Shown here: positions 47,401-54,300 of the stretch, piece by piece
How positions within the stretch are numbered: the first letter of the stretch is position 1
Layout of the letters: the number at the start of each line of letters is the position of its first letter
Origin: Dicaeum eximium
Taxonomy: Eukaryota > Chordata > Aves > Passeriformes > Dicaeidae
Direction of reading: 5' to 3'
NCBI GenBank assembly: GCA_013396995.1
Contig: VWZP01010364.1
Location: forward strand, 62,001-126,000
Length of the DNA stretch: 64,000 bases
Notes under the pieces: model-generated
What the model saw: the letters and a program-made list of their open reading frames with translations, nothing else
The model's database searches: none
What the model was told of the DNA's origin: nothing
Program-made: the position numbers and the translations under genes

Positions 47401-47676
47401 CCATCTCAAAGATCACCAGGGCGTAGTTGAAGAACAGGTGAGTCCCTCGGATCACAGTGAGGTTGGGGAAGAGGCCCTTCAAGCTCTCCAGGCCGTAGAC
47501 ACGGAACAGCAGCAGGTAGTCTGTGATCATGGTCAGCTTGGGGAAGCTGAGCTCGCGGAAATCTTCAGGCTTGGTTTTGAACATCAGCAGGATCTGCAAG
47601 TGGCCCTCGATCACGGTGCAGTTCTCCAGCATGTTCAGCCGGGTCAGGTTGTTGCGGATGTCCATGCTCCTGCAAA
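5143..47676 (-). CDS. INSR: Insulin receptor gene, coding span of exons 2-22 (exon 1 not seen)
   Basis: Receptor tyrosine kinase for insulin: an alpha2beta2 disulfide-linked plasma-membrane receptor that phosphorylates itself, IRS proteins and Shc. Read on the minus strand, the exons encode in order L1, the cysteine-rich region, L2, FnIII-1, FnIII-2 with its insert domain, the RKRR furin site, FnIII-3, one transmembrane helix, the NPEY juxtamembrane motif, the kinase (GQGSFG, AVK, HRDLAARN, DFG, YETDYY, APE) and a tail ending PYTHMNGGKKNGR plus 10 residues. The tail separates INSR from IGF1R, whose tail differs, and from INSRR. Summed exons give 3,983 bases; with about 100 from exon 1 the precursor would be near 1,360 residues, against 1,370 for human isoform A. 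All junctions are in phase and there is no stop or frameshift, so the gene looks functional. Introns are small in the 3' half (185-1,170 bp), while intron 2 is 22.2 kb. Confidence 0.97.
5760..5783. repeat. TG dinucleotide microsatellite (12 units)
   Basis: Twelve uninterrupted TG units in INSR intron 21. Confidence 0.95.
6089..6126. repeat. Copy B of a 37-bp repeat shared with the 3' flank
   Basis: Starts ATGACTCTGGAAGTGCTG and ends CAGAAGCAGCTGG, same orientation as the copy at 3197-3233. Sequence before and after is unrelated between the two. Confidence 0.7.
6221..6390 (-). mobile_element. CR1 LINE 3' fragment in intron 21
   Basis: Reverse complement of a CR1 3' end: AGAATCCCAGGATCACTGAG, GGTTGGAAAAG, ATTGAGTCCAACC, then a block with CCTCCAGGGATGGGCACTCC. 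Ends about 165 bp before the exon 21 donor boundary (6553). Confidence 0.85.
6554..6688 (-). CDS. INSR: INSR exon 21: kinase C-lobe
   Basis: 135 bp, phase 2 at both ends, TTAG acceptor and GTAAGT donor. It encodes SFGVVLWEISSLAEQPYQGL and on to PDNCPERL. The Glu-Gln-Pro-Tyr segment is typical of the insulin-receptor family. Intron 20 (6689-6920) separates it from exon 20. Confidence 0.96.
6921..7050 (-). CDS. INSR: INSR exon 20: DFG motif and activation loop
   Basis: 130 bp, equal to human. It starts within the Asp codon of DFG, then carries the three activation-loop tyrosines (YETDYY) whose autophosphorylation switches the kinase on, followed by GGKGLLPVRWMAPE. It ends FTTYSDVW; mammalian INSR, as I recall, reads FTTSSDMW and IGF1R reads FTTYSDVW. 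Confidence 0.97.
7051..7856 (-). other. INSR intron 19
   Basis: 806 bp, AT-richer than its neighbours. The only recognisable element is a CR1-like tail at 7814-7845 beside the exon 19 donor. Confidence 0.9.
7814..7845 (-). mobile_element. Possible CR1 3' tail fragment beside exon 19 donor
   Basis: GATCACAGAACAGCCTGGG followed by TTGGATGGGACC resembles the reverse complement of a CR1 terminus. Only about 32 bp, so weak. Confidence 0.45.
7857..8016 (-). CDS. INSR: INSR exon 19: catalytic loop
   Basis: 160 bp with GTAGGT donor. It starts NNPGRPPPTL (kinase insert), then MAAEIADGMAYL and the catalytic loop HRDLAARNC with the Asp base and Asn magnesium ligand, and ends at KIG before DFG. Third positions and flanks are very GC-rich in the 5' half. 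A CR1-like tail begins about 12 bp beyond the donor at the lower-coordinate side. Confidence 0.97.
8050..8119 (-). mobile_element. CR1 LINE fragment, 3' part, split by LTR
   Basis: GGGTTAGCTGTGACCTTAAAG and ATCATCCAGCTCCCTGCC match the CR1 3' region in reverse complement. The element continues at 8574 after the LTR. Confidence 0.75.
8120..8573 (-). mobile_element. Solo LTR of an avian endogenous retrovirus, nested in CR1
   Basis: 454 bp. On the minus strand it begins TGATGCCTCAGG and ends CTTCACA (TG...CA). A TATA box (TATAAAA) lies at 8293-8299 and an AATAAA at 8174-8179, both on the minus strand and in the order expected for U3-R-U5. No internal retroviral coding sequence is present, so this is a solo LTR. 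No clear target-site duplication was found, so exact ends are tentative. Same strand as INSR. Confidence 0.75.
8574..8700 (-). mobile_element. CR1 LINE fragment, 5' part, split by LTR
   Basis: Continues the CR1 from 8050-8119: AACCTGGCCTTGGACACTTC, CTGGGCAACCCTGTGCCAGG and CCCTCACAGCCAAGAATG are typical of the same CR1 segment seen intact elsewhere in the window. Confidence 0.8.
8768..8878 (-). CDS. INSR: INSR exon 18: kinase hinge
   Basis: 111 bp, phase 0 at both ends, GTAAAG donor. It encodes [20 protein letters not shown] (the beta4-beta5 strands and hinge) followed by AHGDLKSYLRSLRPEAE. It is essentially identical in sequence to mammalian INSR. Confidence 0.97.
9159..9388 (-). CDS. INSR: INSR exon 17: juxtamembrane end and ATP-binding lobe
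   Basis: 230 bp, 15 bp shorter than the human exon (245 as I recall). It opens with VYVPDEWEVPRDKITLL, then the glycine loop GQGSFGMVYEG, the ATP-anchoring Lys in VAVKTV, and helix C with the conserved Glu in RIEFLNEASVMKGF. The deficit is exactly five codons at the exon's start: SASD joins VYVPDEW directly, where human INSR has the extra residues VFPCS. Confidence 0.97.
9574..9641 (-). CDS. INSR: INSR exon 16: NPEY juxtamembrane motif
   Basis: 68 bp, equal to human. It encodes QTEGPTGPLYASSNPEYISA and then SD. NPEY is the PTB-domain docking site for IRS proteins and Shc, and the upstream Tyr-Ala-Ser-Ser is also conserved. CCAG acceptor, GTGAGA donor. Confidence 0.95.
9895..9994 (-). CDS. 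INSR: INSR exon 15: transmembrane helix
   Basis: 100 bp, one codon shorter than human. It encodes LNAQPNIAV followed by an uninterrupted hydrophobic run rich in Ile, Ala and Gly (IIVPIIFAIIIAGIIGAAY), then VLVKKR as the basic stop-transfer signal. The helix sequence is poorly conserved with mammals, but its length, flanking phases and the Pro near its start match the family. Confidence 0.94.
9995..10317 (-). other. INSR intron 14
   Basis: 323 bp, AT-rich; nothing recognised. Confidence 0.9.
10318..10477 (-). CDS. INSR: INSR exon 14: FnIII-3
   Basis: 160 bp, phase 0 to 1. It starts EAHFCVSRKHFASENGC; the first Cys corresponds to the beta-chain partner of the alpha-beta disulfide. It continues LRGLQPGNYSVRIRATSLAG and NGSWTEPTYFYVADY, the conserved membrane-proximal end of FnIII-3. 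One N-glycosylation sequon is seen in NYS and another in NGS. Confidence 0.96.
10511..10620. repeat. 50-bp tandem duplication with internal GCTCCCTGA repeats
   Basis: Two 50-bp units (10511-10560 and 10561-10610), each starting CAGCACCCAGGGCTCCCTGA, then a partial third. Each unit contains several degenerate copies of GCTCCCTGA. It lies 34 bp from exon 14. Confidence 0.9.
10785..11018. repeat. 26-bp minisatellite, 9 units
   Basis: Nine units of exactly 26 bp; the shared core is TGGCACTGACACCAGCTCTG preceded by a variable hexamer such as TCCTCG, TCCTCC or TTCATA. No indels between units. Confidence 0.95.
11078..11345 (-). mobile_element. CR1 LINE 3' fragment in intron 13
   Basis: ACAGAATCACAGAAACATCA at the tail, then AAGGCCATCAAGTCC and CTTGTCCCCAAGTGCCACAT with GAGATGGTGACTCCACCA. 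An older, more diverged CR1 subfamily than the GCCATGGCAGGG type. Confidence 0.85.
11644..11786 (-). CDS. INSR: INSR exon 13: FnIII-2/FnIII-3 linker region
   Basis: 143 bp, one codon longer than the human exon as I recall it. It encodes AKADDIVGPVAHELVEKNTV and HLKWQEPKEPNGLIVLYEV, ending YGRLGETE before exon 14 begins EAHFC. The extra residue sits in the acidic loop at the junction. Confidence 0.95.
11983..12251 (-). CDS. INSR: INSR exon 12: furin site and beta-chain start
   Basis: 269 bp (human 275). Its first base completes the Arg codon begun by exon 10, giving VPRPSRKRRDLG: the tetrabasic RKRR furin cleavage site that separates alpha and beta chains. A variable Ser/Pro/Ala-rich stretch follows (the insert-domain beta part), then conserved ESLVISGLRHFTGYRIEL and CSVAAYVSARTMPE. 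The 6-bp shortfall is in the variable stretch. Donor is GTGATT. Confidence 0.96.
13669..13882 (-). mobile_element. CR1 LINE 3' fragment
   Basis: Full copy of the commonest CR1 3' segment of the window: CCAGAATGGTTTGGG, CCATGGCAGGGACACCTCCC, GGGATCCAGGGGCAGCCACA, CCCACCCTCACAGCCAGG. Very similar to 42560, 49900 and 57650. Confidence 0.92.
14860..15025 (-). mobile_element. CR1 LINE 3' fragment
   Basis: CAGAATCACGGAGGGGTGAG, GGCTGGAGGCACCTCTGG, ending CTGGGCAGCCTGTGCCAGGG. A different CR1 subfamily from that at 13669. Confidence 0.8.
16838..17039 (-). CDS. INSR: INSR exon 10: insert domain and alpha-CT helix
   Basis: 202 bp, equal to human. It includes the CCSC cysteine cluster used in alpha-alpha disulfides and the alpha-CT helix FRKTFENYLHNEVFVPR that forms part of insulin site 1. 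Relative to human, the helix has Asn for Asp-707 and Glu for Val-712; the main insulin contacts (His-710, Val-713, Phe-714) are kept. It ends in phase 2 and joins exon 12 directly. Confidence 0.96.
17040..17685 (-). other. INSR intron 9
   Basis: 646 bp; nothing recognised. Confidence 0.9.
17686..17853 (-). CDS. INSR: INSR exon 9: FnIII-2 start
   Basis: 168 bp, equal to human. It encodes [20 protein letters not shown], then WKPPSEPNGNITHYLVYW and QAEDSELYELDYCLK. The last Cys corresponds to the alpha-chain half of the alpha-beta disulfide. Sequons NSS and NIT are present. Confidence 0.96.
17854..18189 (-). other. INSR intron 8
   Basis: 336 bp, with a short plus-strand CR1 3' tail at 17958-18021. 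Confidence 0.9.
17958..18021 (+). mobile_element. Short CR1 3' end
   Basis: GGGCTGGATGATCCTGCAGG followed by CCAGCCTTCATGATTCTTA matches the terminal part of CR1 in plus orientation, antisense to INSR. Confidence 0.6.
18190..18440 (-). CDS. INSR: INSR exon 8: FnIII-1
   Basis: 251 bp, equal to human. It encodes PYQNVTEFDGQDACGSNSW, where the Cys corresponds to Cys-524, the alpha-alpha dimer disulfide, and then GLKPWTQYAVFVKTLVTF and RRTYGAKSEIIYVQTNAT. GTCAGT donor, phase 2 in, phase 1 out. Confidence 0.97.
18441..19064 (-). other. INSR intron 7
   Basis: 624 bp; nothing recognised. Confidence 0.9.
19065..19191 (-). CDS. INSR: INSR exon 7: FnIII-1 start
   Basis: 127 bp, equal to human, phase 1 to phase 2. 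It encodes ENELLKFSSIRTSHDKILLK and [20 protein letters not shown], then EA. The acceptor TTACAG/G and donor GTAAGT are canonical. No single-frame ATG-initiated ORF marks it, so it is easy to miss without splice reasoning. Confidence 0.95.
19192..21461 (-). other. INSR intron 6
   Basis: 2,270 bp. Contains a short CR1 fragment (20318-20385). Several long plus-strand ORFs here show no recognisable protein. Confidence 0.9.
20318..20385 (-). mobile_element. Short CR1 3' fragment
   Basis: ATCACAGAATCCTGGAATG, TTTTGGGTCGGAAAGGATCT: the CR1 terminus in reverse complement, diverged afterwards. Confidence 0.65.
21462..21676 (-). CDS. INSR: INSR exon 6: L2 end
   Basis: 215 bp, equal to human. It encodes [60 protein letters not shown] and IALKTNGDQAS. 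It closes the L2 leucine-rich domain and ends one base into a Cys codon. Very highly conserved. Confidence 0.97.
21917..22061 (-). CDS. INSR: INSR exon 5: L2 middle
   Basis: 145 bp, equal to human. It encodes NIAAELEANLGLIEEISGYL and KIRRSYALVSLSFFRKLHLI, then RGETLEAG. CTAG acceptor, GTGAGT donor. Introns 4 and 5 on either side are only about 245 bp. Confidence 0.96.
22309..22454 (-). CDS. INSR: INSR exon 4: CR end and L2 start
   Basis: 146 bp, one codon shorter than human. It encodes LHCTPCAGPCPKVCDFSKEK and TIDSVTSAQELRGCTVLNGS, then LVINIRGG. It contains the last cysteines of the Cys-rich region and the first strand of L2. GTAAGT donor, phase 2 to 1. Confidence 0.96.
22590..22705 (-). 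mobile_element. CR1 LINE 3' fragment
   Basis: TCACAGAATCATGGAATGG, then AAGGGACCTTAAAGCTCATC, GACTAGGTTGCTCCAAGCCC and CATCCAACCTGGCCTTG. Confidence 0.85.
24028..24576 (+). mobile_element. Solo LTR of an avian endogenous retrovirus beside exon 3
   Basis: 549 bp, starts TGTGGGAATCC and ends TTGTACA. It is flanked on both sides by CAGCC (24023-24027 and 24577-24581), a 5-bp target-site duplication. It has a TATA-like TATAAA at 24421-24426 and AATAAA at 24523-24528 in the right order. No internal retroviral genes. Antisense to INSR; its end is 58 bp from exon 3. It resembles ERVK-type bird LTRs, but the family was not verified. Confidence 0.82.
24635..24950 (-). CDS. INSR: INSR exon 3: cysteine-rich region
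   Basis: 316 bp, two codons shorter than human; the gap falls at ESGCHVIHNN, where human has two more residues before VIHNN. It encodes VCPPACKSQGCTADGQCCHS, CVACRNFYLDGRCVDTCPPG and ECPSGYIMNSS, with the dense Cys pattern of the furin-like repeats. It is flanked closely on both sides by repeats: a solo LTR starts 58 bp past the donor and a minisatellite lies about 160 bp before the acceptor. Confidence 0.97.
25091..25430. repeat. 30-bp minisatellite, 10 full units plus partial ends
   Basis: Ten exact 30-bp units at 25111-25410, with 20-bp partial units on each side. The core is AGTGCAAATTCTGCCTC. Units differ mainly at the first six bases (TTTCAG or GGGCAG) and the last ten (CATCTCCACT, CATCTCCATC or CTTCTCCACC). 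The variant order CATC-type, CTTC-type, CATC-type recurs (units 2-5 and 7-9), implying block duplication. Being a multiple of three, it is open in several frames. Confidence 0.97.
28283..28410 (+). mobile_element. CR1 LINE 3' end, plus orientation
   Basis: CCAAGGCTGCCAGAGCTCC, GCGCTCTCAGGGATGCTCAG, then GATGATCTTTGTGGGTCCC and ACTCAGGATATTCTGTGACT as the terminal tail. Antisense to INSR. Confidence 0.85.
29944..29983. repeat. Perfect 20-bp tandem duplication
   Basis: GGCTGAAAATGGCTTGTTTT occurs twice in direct succession, followed by a partial GGC. Two copies only. Confidence 0.95.
33520..33576 (+). mobile_element. Short CR1 3' end, plus orientation
   Basis: GTGATGATCCTTGTGGGGCC, CAGCTCAGGATATGCC, ending GAGTCTATGATTCTAGG. 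Antisense to INSR. Confidence 0.75.
42072..42155 (-). mobile_element. CR1 LINE 3' fragment
   Basis: ACAGAATATCCTGATCTGGG, GCATCGAGTCTAGCTCCTGG, CTGCCCAGGACAACCCC. Confidence 0.7.
42560..42865 (-). mobile_element. CR1 LINE 3' fragment, longest of its type here
   Basis: ACAGAATTATAGAGTTAATC at the tail, then GGTTTGGTTGGAAGGGACC, CCATGGCAGGGACACCTCCC, through to TTTAGTTTAAAACCATTCCC and CCTATCACTACTTGGCCC, which lie further 5' in CR1. Confidence 0.92.
43173..43190. repeat. Poly-A run
   Basis: About 16-17 consecutive A residues inside intron 2. No target-site duplication or retrogene was recognised next to it. Confidence 0.8.
44071..44375 (-). mobile_element. CR1 LINE 3' fragment
   Basis: AGAGAATCACAGAGCCCTCA, AGATCAAGCCCAACCATCAG, CCTGTCCCCAAGTGCCACAT, CACCTCCAGGGATGGGGACT, CTTGAGGCCATTCCCTC. 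Same older subfamily as 11078-11345. Confidence 0.9.
46880..47068 (-). mobile_element. CR1 LINE 3' fragment near exon 2 donor
   Basis: AGAATCCCAGAGTGGTTTGG, GTTGGAAGGAACCTCAAAGC, CCATGGCAGGGACACCTCCC. Ends about 56 bp from exon 2. Confidence 0.92.
47125..47676 (-). CDS. INSR: INSR exon 2: L1 domain
   Basis: 552 bp, equal to human. It begins in phase 1, so exon 1 must end with the first base of a Val codon, and reads VCRSMDIRNNLTRL. The insulin-binding face of L1 is intact (GHLQILLMFKT, LLLFRVYGLESL, LFFNYALVIFEM, VRIEKNNELC). It ends CWTHDRCQR one base into the next codon. Its antisense strand is also open throughout, which is a codon-usage shadow, not a gene. Confidence 0.98.
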
Positions 47677-49899
47677 CTGGGAGGCAAAGGACAATTTGTT
47701 TATTTAACAGAAGGCCAACTGTTGTCATTTTCTAAACGCTCAGTTTTGTCCAACCGCGCCGAGCTCTGCTGGGGACACGTGGCCCTCTCAGCAAGGCAGG
47801 CTTCAAGTGTTAAGAAATACACTGTGGGGAACATTCCCTGGTATAAGGTTACAAAACAAGAATATTTCATCATTTTTTCTGCCATCTTGAGTCCCTGCCT
47901 GCTGTCTCTATCACGACTGCAGTGGTAACACCAGTCCTGGGACATCCCTTGGCGCTCACAAAGGGAAGAGATGTCTGGGCTGTTTTCTTCAGGCAGCTGC
48001 CAGCAACACACCTACCTCATCTCAGATTGTGCAATTAATGCCAGGGGATTAGAGGGAGTCGTTTACAACGGTTGCAGGGAGGGGAAGATAGGAAAGAATA
48101 ATGGCCAGAGATGGTAGTGCTTGGGAAGAGAGCAGAAAAACCTGGAAATGCACAGGAGCACAGCCCACGCTCCTGCCCAGACTCTGCTGACAGGAGTAAT
48201 TTACTACTTTAGTAATTTCTGCCCTGAGCATTCTTTTCAGATGAGGTGTTGGGGCTTTTTTTGTTATTATTTTCTCAAGGGTGCAAATCTCCCTCTCTTG
48301 ACTATCTGGGCAGTTTATTTTATAGAACCAGTAACCAAGGAACTGGCAAAGTGAACAAATGTATGAAGCATAAATTAGAAGGTAAACTGAATAATAGGAA
48401 TCCAGGCACCAGCAAAAGGAAGAAGTTTGAATAGGAAAATATTTTTTCAACTCTAAGCACAGGTAAGAAGGAAATTTGCCCCATTCCTCTACAGCACAAC
48501 AGAGCTCCCTGTGACAACCATTTTGAAACCAACTTCATAGAAACATCAGCCAGACCTTAGTGTTCAAATCCAGGTGGATTCTTCCTCAGTTTTTCTTTTT
48601 TGAAGACTGCATTTCAAAGGATTCTCTCTTATGTCTACACCTGGGCCAATGTCTTCCCCCCCCACACTTAAAAACAAAAATCAGTCTCTTTCCTCCTTTT
48701 GTCACTATAAACGGTAAAACCACCACATCACAGCACCAAGGGATCACCCAGCCTTACAAAACTGATGTGGACACAAATATTTCATAGTTAGAACTGTCTG
48801 ACTCCTCATGGTTTAACACAGACCACCACTGCAGGGGTTAAAACCAAATTCTATGCAAATATCTTAATAATTATTCAAAAATTTACTCCACTGACTGCAA
48901 GAAAAAAAAATTGGCAATACTAATATGGGATTTGAAGCAATGCTATTGCCCAATGGGGTTTTTTGGCACTATATCCAAGTTGTTTCATAAATTGCTTTCT
49001 GGAAGAAAAAAGCCAGTGCACATGGTGCCTCAAGGATTAAGGATGTACTTGGAAAAAGTGGGAAAAGGAGCGTGATGACCAGCCAGCAAACTGCACTGCT
49101 GCACATCCCAACCTGGGATAAAAGACCTGGGAGAGCAATAGATTCAGCTCAAATGCCCTAGATACCAATTTGCAATAAATAACATTGGTATTTCCAAAGA
49201 AGCAAGCGTGTGGCAGGTCAGGACAGTGAAAGGAGAAGTAACACAAGGACACGTAAGAAATTGAAAGACTGAATTCAATGTACAAGCCACCAGTGCAGCT
49301 AAAATTACCAGAAAAATTCAAAATGCAACATCTTGGTTCTGGTTTGTTCCTGGTTCTCATTATTGTGGGGCACACAGGCAGTGCAGGGCTGGTACCCACC
49401 CCAGGACAATGTCCTGCCCCTTGGAATGGACAGCTGACCTTAAGGAAAAGGAAAGGTCAAAAAATACAGACCAGGAATTACTTCTGAGAGTCAGAGCTCC
49501 AGGCTATTGCTGTGGCTGAAGGGCACGAGATGCATGAATAGCCTGAGCACAATTGCCTCTGTCTTTCAGCATTTTGGGTAGAAGGAGGTGGGTCACCAGG
49601 GGCTGGACACAAGCCCTGCACCCACACTGTCCCTGCACAGGGCACCTTGAGCAGGGCTGGAATCTGCAGTTAGGTATGGCCAGGACAAAGTGCTGAGCAT
49701 TTTCAGGCTGTGGAAATCTTCCTTTTCTGCAGGAACAGAGCTAAGGAGGTTGGTGTGGAGGAGCCACCCAGGGTGGGCAGCTCCTGCATCACACCAAGTG
49801 CCCAAGGGTGGTGCCCAGCACTGAGGAAATTCATGGTCCTGTCTGGCAGAGGAACAGATCCACAGCCAGCAAAGATTCTGAGAGGATGATCTGAATGCC

Positions 49900-50172
49900 A
49901 GAATGGTTTGGGATGAAAAGGACCTTAAATCCCATCCAGTGCCACCCCTGCCATGGCAGGGACACCTCCCACTGTCCCAGGCTGCTCCCAGCCCTGTCCA
50001 GCCTGGCCTTGGGCATTGCCAGGGATCCAGGGGCAGCCACAGCTGCTCTGGGCACCCTGTGCCCCCTCTCCCAGGGGACAATTCCTGCCCAATATCCCAT
50101 GGGGCATCCCAATATTCCATCCCAATATTCCCTCTCTGGCTGTAGGAAGCCATTCCCTGTGTCCTGGCACTC
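49900..50172 (-). mobile_element. CR1 LINE 3' fragment in intron 1
   Basis: CAGAATGGTTTGGGATGAAA, CCATGGCAGGGACACCTCCC, GGGATCCAGGGGCAGCCACA, then AATATCCCATGGGGCATCCC and GAAGCCATTCCCTGTGTCCT. Confidence 0.92.
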
Positions 50173-51322
50173 CTGGTCACTGCAGCCCTGGAGTTCACAG
50201 CTCTCACCCTTTTCCTGAAACACTCAAAACCAGTTAAATTACTCTGCTCCTGAACCTTTCAAGCTTCTGGAGATCACCACTAACACGAGCCATGCTGCTC
50301 CTTGTCCGAAGAGTCCAAAAGCTGCTGAAAGATCTTCCAACCTCCACAAAAAAAATGCAAATATCTAAAACCCCCCACAGGGTACAAACATCCCTCGCTT
50401 CCAGCTCTCCCCATCCTGACACAGATTCCCTACTGGAGGCTGCAGAAAAGGTGACCAAAGGCTAACAACTCCAAATATTTTGAAAAGATGTGTTAAGGAA
50501 CAAAGGTTAGCTAAAGCTGAATCTAAAAAGAGATGACTGAAGCTTTTGAAGAGTTAAAAATATAAATCTACCAGAGCTGAAAGTACAACATCCATGGTTC
50601 ATCAGCTGCTTTTCCCCACATTTAGAGAAAAATCACATTAATTATTTTCCAGGTTCTACTTCAGTTTAGTTTTTAAGTGATAAATGGTATCTAAGCTCCT
50701 TCTTTTTAACACCTCAAAGATCAAAGGGAATAATAAGGAATTAAGAACATCTGAAACAAAATAGGCTTTTTAGTTGGAGGTTTCTCCATCTTTTCATGCC
50801 TTTGAATTTTCAGCAGTTTCTATCTCCTGTTCATGCAGTAGCAGCTTAAGTCACCCCATAAATTTATTGTTACCAAGACAACAAGAAGCAGTTTTAAGCA
50901 AAGTAATAAGTGTTTTTCCACAGCTTCTCTCAATAGTATTTCTTCTGCACGGACAGGGGAATTAATCAACCATTTAGGAGGAAGGCAAGGCTGGTTTGAT
51001 CCCAGAAGAAGGAGAGCAAAGTTGAGCCATCAATTTTAACACAGACAACCTGGTTTCAAAAAACACATCAATCAGCTTTCAGGGAAATAAAAAAATCACA
51101 AATTGATTCTCCAGTAGTAGACCCAAAGCTGCTCCTGTGCAAACTACTGGCAAAACCCCCACTACACATAAATTTCTAAATTTCAGCAGAAACAGCAGCA
51201 CAGCTCTGAGGAAGCACTGCTCCATCCCTGCTACCAAGCTACTCACTCAAAAAACTACTAAATCATCCTAGACATGTTCCATCAGCCCCCCCCAGAAAAC
51301 CAAGCTGAAGCCACGCTCTTTA

Positions 51323-51346
51323 AAAAACAAACAAACAAACAAACAA
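51323..51346. repeat. CAAA tetranucleotide microsatellite
   Basis: About six CAAA/AAAC units within an A-rich context. Confidence 0.85.
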
Positions 51347-54300
51347 ATCCCAAGATGCCAAAGCCTCTTGGACAAACTGGTTTGGTAACAACCTTCAAGT
51401 CCTGAATGAAGAAACCAGATCTGATGCCAGAGGTTAAGTTTTCAAGATAGAGTCTAACCAGGGGAATAGCTGGAACTTAAACTTTGTTTATAGTCAATCA
51501 TGTGGATACCAGACCTTAATGATTCACTGCTTCAGAGCTCTGGCCTTTATCAAGACCAGCATAATCTGGCAAAAAAAGATCACAAACCATTTGAGGTAAC
51601 TATTGGTTAATTCTGCTTTTTTTGTAGTCTTTGCTGCCTACTGAATAAACAAACTGTTGCAAAAAAAACTACACTTGCTTGGGTTGGGTGAAAAGCATTG
51701 CAATTCTACATAAGGCTGATTTTTATAAGTGGCTTTAGGAAACTGGGAAAAGGATTTTTAGGTGTTTCTTGGGATTAACTGCTGAGACAGGAAAACATCC
51801 TGGTAACAGGTTAGAGGGAAGGGCTGTGCAACAGCTTCTAGCCTGCTGCAGCAATTGTTAAATATACACAAAAACCATCTAATGGTGAAATATGAATTTT
51901 TAAGCTTCAGTTCTGCACCTCAGATACCTCGAGCTCAACAAAGTGGACTCCAGAACGAGCCCCTGTAAACCCTCAGCCCCTCCTGGAACATCTCAGCTCC
52001 CTGATACCTCTCAGCGCTCACGTCGATGCCGTTGAGCCGAGGGCAAACCCCTCCAAGTCTGGCTTTTAAAACCTGGTTTGGGCTGTCTTTATGCTCCCCT
52101 CATTTAATTCAAAACCCAGAGAGCAAACAGGACTGGTGCTGCCCCGTTTCCATGCAGAGACAGCCAGTGCTAGGGTGACAGCACCTCAGGATCACTCGGG
52201 GTAACACCGGGTCTGTGCTGGGCTGACACACCTGAGGAGCCTCCCTGCTCCAAAGGCAGCAGGAACAGGTTCTACACCTTGCCCATATCAACATTATTTA
52301 TATTCCACATGGCAGTTACCCCAAAACTGACCTCCAGAAAGCTCTGGGGTTTTATACTGTTCAGAGACAGCCACTGTGCTGCCTCTCCCCAAAAAAAGGG
52401 ACAGGACACGCTGGGGCCTGGGTTTGGTACAGCCCTGCCCTTCTGCACTCACTTTTCCTACTTTACTCTCCCAGGAGCAAAATTTCATTCTAGACCAAGT
52501 CTCTCAACATAAAAAATTAACACAGGCTTGAAATGGGACAAGGGAATGGTTTCTTAATGAGTTCACAAGCACAAAAATATCTGTATCAGCTACATATGAT
52601 ACTAACTAAGAAGCAAGCTATTTTATAAGTGCTATTACACCAATACACACTGAAATTTGTCCCACAGGATGACTTAGGTAGAGATCTCTCAACTGCATTC
52701 CCAACTCTCACATCAGCAGCAGATACTGGAGCACTCTTGCAGCTCCCAAATTTAGGAGAAGAAGGGGAGGAAGAGCACTGTAAACTTCCATGACTGCATT
52801 GATCAGTTTTCTATTAACCAGAAAAGGAGCCCAAAGTAAGCTGCTCCATTAGCAGATGCCTAAAACTAGGTGAGGTAAATCCCACCTCAAATACCAGAGC
52901 TAATGAACTGACAGCATGAGTCATGTGCGAGATTTATTTCAAGAAGTTGCATTATGTTTACACAGCCATTAAAAAAAATACACAAACCTGTCTTTCTTCC
53001 CAAAACAAGATATATGGATCTTCATTTTATGCACAGGTCAGGCCTTCTTTCCTTAACCCTTTCTTCTTCTCCTGCCAGTAATTTCTGAACTCAGCAACTA
53101 CCTTTAACCACATGTAAGAGAGGAAGAGTGCTCTCACACAAAGTGTTTTTTAAATATTTAGGAAAATGGGATGGATTGAGGAGGAAAAACTCATAATCTG
53201 GATGTAAATGGGAACTGTAAATGTGAACCACCCCATTTGTCTCCTGAAGCACCTCCATCTCTCTGCTGCTTGCCCCCAACTCTTCCTGGACGCTGCCTAA
53301 AAGCACCAAAGGGGAGAGAAATTTATGGGGGAGAAGGAAAACCAGGGATGGGGGGAATATTGTCCCTGGAGAGCGGCGTCAGCTCAGGGCCTGTCTGTGG
53401 GAACACAGGGCACAGCTCTCCACGAAAGCTGCCTCCATCACACCCGTTGCTCAGGGAACAATTTGTTTGCTCACGCAGCTCTCGCAGGTGCATTTCCCCC
53501 AGCCCTGCGCTGTTTTCCATCCCCACCGCGGCGCTCTGTGACCTCACCATCCCCAGAAAACACAGCCAAGCCCCCAGAAAATAAAATCAACCCCCACAGC
53601 AGCTAAAAACCTTTCAAATCAGGGCCCTGATGGTCCGAATTGTCTGTAGAATACCTCGTGAAGTATTTGCACGCTAAAAATGATATGGAAATGTTCCAGC
53701 CCAGGCTGTGCTTTGCTGTCTTGTGCCCCTGTTCCTCCATCCATGAATTCAAGAGAACATTTTCCTACCACGCTGTAACACAGCAAAGATCAGGGAGTTT
53801 AGAACACAAACATGCTTGAACCCCAAAAAGCAAATACGATTTAAATAAATAACCAAATCACAGGCTGCGCTGTGGCAGTAATAATAGTGTTTTCAAATTA
53901 GGAACTGCTGGACTCCAGTTGCACACGTATTTATTTATTATTAGTGCTATATGTCAACTGCCTTTTCCATCCCTGTTGGAGGAGGGCAGGTTTGCCCACA
54001 GCAGCTGGGACTGACCCTCCCAAGGTAACAGAGTGTCACAGCCTCTTGTAAGGTTTCTAACATAAAAATACGTATGAAGGAAGAAACTGGGTTATTTTTG
54101 AAATATGTGACTTGTCCTATTGCTGGAAAAAGAGGCTTCTTACAGGAACATCCTGCTTTATTCCCTGAATCGCATACATATCCCAATAACTGTATTGTCT
54201 GTACTTGGACTAATTCTCTTGCTCTTGCCTTTTCTGATGGGAAAGCCAACAGGTAGATTGTCTATGGGAGATATGACCCACGGATCCAGCTAGCTGTCTT

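Noticed and set aside
5143..47676. Alternative identity as IGF1R or INSRR
   Set aside because: Tail (EEHIPYTHMNGGKKNGR), exon lengths and the Cys-rich region match INSR; the IGF1R-like residues are local.
46892..47707. 271-codon plus-strand ORF spanning all of INSR exon 2
   Set aside because: Antisense shadow of a highly conserved coding exon joined to a CR1 fragment; no recognisable protein, and the minus strand gives INSR with correct splice phases.
54074..54256. 60-codon plus-strand ORF followed by GTAGAT, exon-like
   Set aside because: Peptide looks plausible but matches nothing I know, and no convincing acceptor or partner exon was found.
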